Origin: Brevundimonas lutea
Lineage (GTDB): Bacteria; Pseudomonadota; Alphaproteobacteria; Caulobacterales; Caulobacteraceae
DNA: 48,210 nucleotides
Direction of reading: 5' to 3'
Assembly (NCBI RefSeq): GCF_003704105.1
Contig: NZ_QUOQ01000009.1
Location: forward strand, 1 to 48,210
Positions 43,131-48,210 of this stretch are shown one piece after another; within the stretch, counting starts at the first letter, position 1; each line of letters begins with the position of its first letter. Under the pieces are notes generated by a model, which saw only the letters and a program-made list of their open reading frames with translations, was not told the DNA's origin and searched no databases. A program made the position numbers and the translations under genes.

Positions 43131-43155
43131 AACCGCGGGCCCCGGCGGGCGTTCC
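43131..43155 (-). promoter_or_regulatory. EcfG-type promoter candidate for the anchored hydrolase
   Basis: The minus strand reads GGAAC, 16 bases, GGTT, one base off the EcfG consensus. It lies 38 bases before the ATG at 43093 of the reconstructed gene, which also supports that start. Confidence 0.55.
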
Positions 43156-43251
43156 CTCAGGGCGGAATGCCGGCGTGTCCGCGAGACGCCGGAGGAACCA
43201 AGTCTTCCCGCCGGGCTTGAGCCCGGAGCCGAACGTCCCACCGGAAACCCC

Positions 43252-45351
43252 ATGGCCGCCGCCGTCCCGATAAGTCCGAAACCGGTCTCAGGCGCTCGCG
43301 ACGGCGAGCTCCCGGCCTTCGTCAGCAATGGGCTGATCGGTCTGCGTATCCGCGAACAACCCCTGGCGGCCGGCGTCGCCATCGTCAGCGGCGTGGCCGG
43401 ACTCCATCCCGAACGCCGCGTCGAGGCCGCGGCGCCGGCGCCCTATCCGCTTGCGGCCGACCTGGCGATCGACGGGGTCTGGCTGAGCGACCAGCCCTGG
43501 TCCGTGACGGAGCTGGAGCAGTCCTACGATTTCGCCTCGGGGGAACTCACCAGCCGGTTCGTGTTCGCCGCCCCCGGCGCGAGTGTGCGGGTCGAGGTCC
43601 TGACCTTCGCAAGCCGGTCGGCCGCGACTCTGGTGCTGCAGGAGATCCGGGTGATCCCCGACAGACCGTGCGACCTCGTGGTGAGGGCGATCACCGAGAC
43701 GGCCGGGCTGCGCGGCCGTGTCCTGGAGCGTCGGTGCGACACCCCGGGCGAGCCGGAGCCCGTCGTGGACGGCTATCTGCTGTGGGAGACCGAGGGCGGC
43801 CTCAGCCGGTGCGGCGTGGCCCTGCACACCGAAGCCTTCGAGGGGGATGTCCCGAGACGCGCCGTCCGGCCCTGGGACGAGAGCGGTCCGCTGGTGACCG
43901 AATACAGGGGGCGGGCGACGCCGGGCGCCCCCCTGGGGGTGCGTCAGATGGCGGCCCTGGTTCCGTCCGTGGTCCATGCCCGACCGCAGGAAGAAGCGGT
44001 GCGGCGTCTGGCGCGCGGCCGCCAGACCGGCTTCGAGACCCTGCGCGCGCGCAATCGCGCGGCCTGGGACGAGCTCTGGAAGGCCAGGGTCGTGGTGCGC
44101 GGCGCCGGCGCCGAGGTCCAGGCCCTCGTCGATGCGGCCTTCTTCTATCTCAACAGCTCGACCCACCCGGCGTCTCCCGCCGCCACCTCCATCTTCGGCC
44201 TGGCCGCCTGGCCGGACTATCACTACTATTTCGGTCACGTGATGTGGGACGTCGACGCCTTCTGCGCGCCGCCCCTGAGCCTGTTCCAGCCCGGCGCCGC
44301 CCGCTCCCTTCTGGATTTCCGCAGTCGCGGGCTGGACGCCGCCCGCGCCAACGCCCGACTGTCGAAGCGCGCGGGTCTGCAGTTTCCCTGGGAGGCCGCG
44401 CCCCTTTCGGGCCAGGAGGCCTCGCCCGGCGAGGGGTCGGGGGCGGCGCACGAGGACCACGGATCCCTGCACGTGGCCCGCGCCTTCGCCCTTCATGCCG
44501 ACATCACAGGCGACCAGGCCTTTCTGCGCGAGCAGGCCTGGCCGGTGCTTCGCGGCGTGGCGGACTGGATCGTCAGCCGGTGCGTCCTGACCGCCCGAGG
44601 CTATGAGATGCCGCGCGCCATGGGCCCGGCCGAGGTTCCCGAGCCGCCCGACAACGACGCCTCCACCCTGATGGCGGCGGGCCAGATCCTGCGCCGGGCG
44701 GCCCGGGCGGCTGAGCAGCTGGGCGAGCCCGTCCCCTCGACCTGGCTGGAGACGGCCGGCTCTCTCTACCTCCCGGTCCGGGCGGACGGCGCGATCGCCG
44801 CCCATGACGACTTCCGCATCGACGAACCCAAGGGCGCCACGCCCTCGCCCCTGGCGGGCTATTTTCCCTATGATCACTCAGGACCGGCGACGCAGCGGCA
44901 GCGGACCCTCGACCTCTATCTCGCGCGGTGGAGGGACTATGTCGGGACGCCCATGTTCCCCGCCCTCTACGGCGTCTGGGCCGCCATGGCGGGCGACCGG
45001 GACCTCGCCCTGACCCTCTTCGAGGAAGGCTATTCGGCCTACGACAGTGGCCGCTTTCACCAGTGCCTGGAATATCGTCGGGATCACCCCGACAGCGAGA
45101 CGCCGGCGGGACCCTTCTTCGCCAATCTCGGCGGACTGCTGCTCGGGCTCGTGCTGGGCTACACCGGCCTGGTCATCGATGACGGGGACCCCCGCGCCTG
45201 GGCGCGGCGCCCCGTGGTCCTGCCGCGGGGATGGTCGGCCATCGAGGTCGACCGGCTGTGGGTCCGCGGCCGCGCGGCTCGGCTGGTCGCCCGCCAGGGC
45301 GCCGACCGGGCCGAGCTCAGCTTCGACGATCCGCCCTCCGGAACGGGCTGA
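43252..45351 (+). CDS. GH65-like glycoside hydrolase (PGGHG/trehalose-phosphorylase fold)
   Basis: A 699-residue protein. The first part is a beta-sandwich (FVSNGLIGLRIREQPLAAGV is the start of GH65 domains). The (alpha/alpha)6 barrel follows with YYFGHVMWDVDAFCAPPLSL, a close match to the family HxWDxD/E segment. MGPAEVPEPPDNDASTLMAA aligns with the GPDEYH...DNNAYTN segment of GH65, so its Glu is the probable catalytic acid. The layout resembles glucosidases such as human PGGHG/ATHL1 more than phosphorylases, but substrate and hydrolysis versus phosphorolysis are not settled by sequence. ATG 43252 is chosen as the first start before the conserved N-terminus. There is no signal peptide, so it should act in the cytoplasm. 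Confidence 0.85.
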   Translation: MAAAVPISPKPVSGARDGELPAFVSNGLIGLRIREQPLAAGVAIVSGVAGLHPERRVEAAAPAPYPLAADLAIDGVWLSDQPWSVTELEQSYDFASGELTSRFVFAAPGASVRVEVLTFASRSAATLVLQEIRVIPDRPCDLVVRAITETAGLRGRVLERRCDTPGEPEPVVDGYLLWETEGGLSRCGVALHTEAFEGDVPRRAVRPWDESGPLVTEYRGRATPGAPLGVRQMAALVPSVVHARPQEEAVRRLARGRQTGFETLRARNRAAWDELWKARVVVRGAGAEVQALVDAAFFYLNSSTHPASPAATSIFGLAAWPDYHYYFGHVMWDVDAFCAPPLSLFQPGAARSLLDFRSRGLDAARANARLSKRAGLQFPWEAAPLSGQEASPGEGSGAAHEDHGSLHVARAFALHADITGDQAFLREQAWPVLRGVADWIVSRCVLTARGYEMPRAMGPAEVPEPPDNDASTLMAAGQILRRAARAAEQLGEPVPSTWLETAGSLYLPVRADGAIAAHDDFRIDEPKGATPSPLAGYFPYDHSGPATQRQRTLDLYLARWRDYVGTPMFPALYGVWAAMAGDRDLALTLFEEGYSAYDSGRFHQCLEYRRDHPDSETPAGPFFANLGGLLLGLVLGYTGLVIDDGDPRAWARRPVVLPRGWSAIEVDRLWVRGRAARLVARQGADRAELSFDDPPSGTG

Positions 45352-45387
45352 CGGCGCCCGCGGTTGACGGCGCGAGGAGACCTCTCG

Positions 45388-45588
45388 ATGTCGACATCGC
45401 CCGTTTCGAACGCCGGCCCCTCCGGCGACACGCCCTCGACCGTCTCCGGCGAGCTCGAGGAGATCCAGCATACTCTTGACCGGGTGCGCGACGGCGGCCT
45501 CGGCGAGGAGGTGGGTTTCGAGGCGATTGCGCGCATCGTGAGACGCCGGCGCGTGGCCGCCGAAACCTACCAGAAGCCCTGGGGCTGA
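45388..45588 (+). CDS. Small uncharacterised protein, 66 residues
   Basis: It begins MSTSPVSNAGPSGDTPSTVS and contains GELEEIQHTLDRVRDGGLGE and EVGFEAIARIVRRRRVAAET. A disordered head precedes two helices. It lies 36 bases after the GH65-like gene, on the same strand, and ends one base before the convergent methyltransferase. No family is recognised. Confidence 0.6.
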   Translation: MSTSPVSNAGPSGDTPSTVSGELEEIQHTLDRVRDGGLGEEVGFEAIARIVRRRRVAAETYQKPWG

Positions 45589-45589
45589 C

Positions 45590-46325
45590 TTAGGTCCGGG
45601 TGAGGATCGCCCCGACGGCGGCGATCCGCTCCACCTCGCGATAGGCGGGCTGGCCGAGGCTCTCGGGGAAGACGTCCGGATCGATTTCCTCAAAGTCAAT
45701 CCGGCAGCCCGTCCGGGCGGCCAGGTCCTCCAGGGCCGCCTTGACGGCATCGCGACCCTGGACGATGGCGCTTCCCGTATAGAGCAGAAACCGGCCGCCC
45801 GGGTTGAGCCGCGGGATCGCGTCCCGGGCCCAGTCCAGGGCCAGGCCTTCTCCCCGCTCGCCGCCGCCGTCGCGGTAGAGGCGGGTCTGGGCCCCGGCGA
45901 TATAGGGGGGATTGGCGGCGATCACATCGAAGGTGGGGGTTGGGGCGGTAGTCCGCTGCATTCGACCAGCCGGATATCGACGGCGTTGTGGCGCGCATTG
46001 ACCCGCGCCAGGTCCAGGGCCCTGGCGTTTACATCGCTTCCCCAGACCTCGGCCCCGGGGAAGCGATCGGCCATGACCATCGCCCCCACCCCGGCGCCCA
46101 CGCCGATGTCCAGCAGGCGACCGACGCCGCCGCGGCGGGCGAGCGCATCGCGCAGGAACCGGGCGTAGCGGTAGGTGTCGGGGCCGAGAAAGACGTCGTC
46201 GGCCGCTCTGCTGGGGGCCGAATGCAGATAAAGGCGTCCCGCCACCCGCGCGGCCCGGACCGTCAGCCTGTGGCCTCCGCCGTCCGGCTCGAGGACCCCC
46301 GCCCGGGTCAGGAGCGTCTTGAGGC
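45590..46325 (-). pseudogene. HemK/PrmC-like methyltransferase, frameshifted and 5'-truncated
   Basis: The N-terminal part reads CLKTLLTRAGVLEPDGGG, then YLHSAPSRAADDVFLGPDTY and LLDIGVGAGVGAMVMADRF (motif I), then GSDVNARALDLARVNARHNA. After LVECSGL near 45940-45950 the frame is lost; a one-base change in the C-rich run there restores TFDVIAANPPYIAGAQTRLY with the NPPY catalytic motif and runs to the end. The 5' end is cut off at about 46320 where a divergent cyanophycin-synthetase fragment begins, with no start codon. So this is a broken gene with two lesions, one of which may be a sequencing error. Confidence 0.8.
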
Positions 46326-46967
46326 ATCCTCGCCACCCTCGGGGGCCAGGCCCTGTTCAATGTCCAGAACGCCCTGGCGGCGGCCGCCATGGCCGTCGCC
46401 GCCGGTCTGACGCCGGAAACGGCGGCCGGGGCGTTGCGGACCTTCGCCTCGACCTATGAGCAGAATCCCGGACGCCTCAATGTGTACGACGGCCACGGGT
46501 TTCGCGTGGTCATGGATTACGCCCACAACCCCGACGGCCTTCGCGCCCTGGGAGGTCTGATCCGGGCGATCAAGCCGGAGGGAGGCCGCAGCATCGCCAT
46601 GCTCAGCGTGCCGGGCGACCGGCGCGACGACGAGATCCTGGCCATGGGCGAGATCGGCGCGGTCTTCTTCGACGACCTGGTCTTCAGGGAGACACCCGAC
46701 AATCGCGGCCGCTCGCCCGGCGAGGTCATCCGCCTCATGACCGAGGGCGCGCTGGCCGCGAACGCCGAACCCGGACGAATCCGCGGGGTGCGCCGGGAGG
46801 AAGACGCGGTCCAAGCCTCCCTGGACCTCGCCCGGCCCGGGGACCTGGTGGTGCTGACGCCCACCCGGGTGGACGCCGTGTGGCGCCAGGTGCTGGACTA
46901 TCGACCGCCGCGCCAGGTCGCCCCTGAGCCCCGCTTCGAACCTATTGTGGACCCTCCTCATGGATGA
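46321..46967 (+). pseudogene. cphA: Cyanophycin synthetase, C-terminal fragment
   Basis: Open from just after TGA 46318-46320 to the stop at 46967, it reads ILATLGGQALFNVQNALAAA, then RLNVYDGHGFRVVMDYAHNP and RRDDEILAMGEIGAVFFDDL. This is the Mur-ligase C-terminal domain of CphA, which makes the Asp/Arg storage polymer cyanophycin. Only about 214 of the usual 870 or so residues remain; the ATP-grasp and central Mur-ligase parts are missing. The break lies within a few bases of the break in the methyltransferase. The cyanophycinase start overlaps its stop by eight bases. Confidence 0.9.
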
Positions 46968-47765
46968 CGCCGGCGGCCCCCTGATCGTCATCGGGGGACA
47001 TGAAGACAAGGAGGGCGACCGCGTCATCCTCAGGGAGGTGGCGCGCCATTTGGAGGGACGGCGCCTGGTCATCGCGACCGTCGCCTCCCATGAACCGGAC
47101 GGCTATTTCGACAGCTACCGCAAGGCTTTTTCGGCGGTCGGGGTGACCGATCTGGTGGAGCTCTATGTCCATGAGCGGTCCGAAAGCCTCGGCGGCGATG
47201 TCCCGGCCACCCTCGGCGGCGCCGGCGGGGTGTTTTTCAGCGGCGGCGACCAACTGCGCATCTCGAGCCAGATCGGCGACACGCCCATCGATCGCAAGAT
47301 CCGCGAGCTTCACCAGGCGGGGGCGGTCATCGCCGGCACCTCCGCGGGCGCCTCGGTGATGAGCGAGACCATGCTCGTCAAGGGCGCCAGCTCGGAATCG
47401 CGCAGGATCGGCGATCTCCACATGGCGCCGGGCCTGGGGCTGGTCCGGGACGTGATCATCGACCAGCATTTGCCGAACGCGGCCGTTATGGCCGACTGTT
47501 GGGCGCGGTGGCCCACAACCCCCGCCTCCTGGGCCTGGGCGTCGATGAGGACACGGCGGCGGTCGTCACCGGTCGACGGCTGCGGGTGATCGGAAGCGGC
47601 GCCGTCTATGTCGTGGATGGTGAGGAGGCGAGCCATTCCAACATCGCCGAGGCGGGGGCCGACCGCGCCCTGTCCATGTTCGACGTCCGGGTGCATGTGC
47701 TGTCCAGCGGAGACAGTTTTGACCTGGAGAAGAGACGGCCCCGGCCGGGCGGTCACGACGGCTAG
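46960..47765 (+). pseudogene. cphB: Cyanophycinase, frameshifted
   Basis: From ATG 46960 it reads MDDAGGPLIVIGGHEDKEGD, then GGVFFSGGDQLRISSQIGDT and the serine nucleophile motif AVIAGTSAGASVMSETMLVK of the S51 peptidase family that cleaves cyanophycin to Asp-Arg dipeptides. At IIDQH the frame is lost. One base added at the TTT at 47469-47471 restores FAERGRYGRLLGAVAHNPRL and VDEDTAAVVTGRRLRVIGSG, ending at 47765. The restored protein would be about 268 residues, the usual length. Paired with the truncated cphA, the pathway looks non-functional as written. Confidence 0.88.
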
Positions 47766-47903
47766 ACCGGCCAGGGCTTCGCCGCCTTCTATCCGGCCCC
47801 GGACACACTGCCCGGCGAGGGAACCGAAGGCCGCCCGGCTTGATTGAGGACGCCTGGGGTAACGCGCGGAAAGGCCGCGCGTCCCGACGCATGAGGGGCA
47901 CGC

Positions 47904-48210
47904 GTGTACAACAACACCGGCTACGAATTCATCGGCTGGGAGGCGCTGCTGCAGGTCTGGCTGCCGCGCGCCCTCGGGGCCATCGTCATTCTTATCGCCG
48001 CTTGGTTCATCGGCAAGGCGATCAAATGGGCCATCGCCAAGGGGGTCGACCGCATTCCCGGCGCCGCCAAGGCCAACCTGTCGGACAATCCGAAACATTC
48101 CGTCGGCGCCAGCCTGGGCGATGTGGCCTTCTGGCTTATCGTGCTGTTCGGCGTGGTCGCGGCGCTCGGCGTCCTGAACCTCGGTGGCGTGGTCACCCCG
48201 CTCAACACCC
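47904..48210 (+). CDS. Mechanosensitive-channel-type membrane protein, 5' part
   Basis: The start is GTG 47904, with GAGGGG six bases upstream; the frame runs off the right edge. It begins MYNNTGYEFIGWEALLQVWL and has two hydrophobic helices, ALGAIVILIAAWFIGKAIKW and GDVAFWLIVLFGVVAALGVL. The second, followed by NLGGVVTPL, matches the conserved transmembrane-helix repeat of MscS-related proteins. An ATG at 47891 is out of frame. Full identity cannot be judged from 102 residues. Confidence 0.7.
   Translation, partial: MYNNTGYEFIGWEALLQVWLPRALGAIVILIAAWFIGKAIKWAIAKGVDRIPGAAKANLSDNPKHSVGASLGDVAFWLIVLFGVVAALGVLNLGGVVTPLNT

Noticed and set aside
42043..43251. Upstream extension of the GH65-like gene to about 1100 codons
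   Set aside because: The extension lies antisense to the anchored hydrolase and does not resemble any GH65 N-terminus; ATG 43252 fits the family.
1..48210. CRISPR arrays, rRNA, tRNA, insertion sequences, prophage
   Set aside because: I looked for evenly spaced repeats, tRNA-like folds, transposase or integrase motifs and terminal inverted repeats and saw none.

Overview
The window is high-GC DNA with dense genes and many 1-4 base stop/start overlaps. It looks like an alphaproteobacterium of the Caulobacterales, Brevundimonas-like. Pointers are a TonB-dependent receptor, HWE-type histidine kinases, a LOV hybrid kinase, Ku, DUF892 and DUF4142 stress proteins, and promoter-like GGAAC-N16/17-xGTT sites of the EcfG (general stress response) type. 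Taxonomy is inferred from protein style only.

Region 1 (1-10.2 kb) is a surface-sugar and sulfation locus. After the 3' end of a nucleotide-sugar dehydrogenase comes a seven-gene minus-strand run (9150 down to 717): a DDD-motif glycosyltransferase-like protein, a GT2 glycosyltransferase, a sulfotransferase, an FkbM-family methyltransferase, cysD, a fused cysNC and a second sulfotransferase. CysD/CysNC make APS and PAPS, the sulfate donor the sulfotransferases need, so the run reads as a self-supplied pathway for a sulfated, perhaps methylated, glycan. A TauE/SafE-type transporter is divergent from it.

Region 2 (10.2-18.6 kb) holds an MNT-HEPN fusion, a methyltransferase, small genes with a decayed duplicate, and a tight three-gene operon: type III polyketide synthase, methyltransferase, FAD oxidoreductase. 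This order recalls the Streptomyces srsABC phenolic-lipid genes. A decayed stretch follows (SDR relic, ECF sigma relic) around a Crp/Fnr regulator.

Region 3 (18.6-25.7 kb) has a TonB-dependent receptor, a LOV-PAS-GAF-kinase-receiver protein whose LOV domain lacks the usual glutamine, a frameshifted TetR-like gene and an EAL phosphodiesterase.

Region 4 (26-45.6 kb) is stress-flavoured: Ku, a 3-methyladenine DNA glycosylase, a DUF4142 lipoprotein, manganese catalase, a PHB-depolymerase-like esterase, a Crp/Fnr regulator, an MGT-type glycosyltransferase, two divergent HWE kinases, two DUF892 ferritin-like proteins, an isochorismatase-family hydrolase, alpha/beta hydrolases, a GH65-like enzyme and many small proteins. 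Several have EcfG-like promoter candidates.

Region 5 (45.6-48.2 kb) has a broken HemK-like methyltransferase back to back with a truncated cyanophycin synthetase, then a frameshifted cyanophycinase and the start of a MscS-type membrane protein. Five single-base frameshifts between 24.7 and 47.5 kb, most at short homopolymers, and G19/C15 runs leave open whether some lesions are sequence errors.
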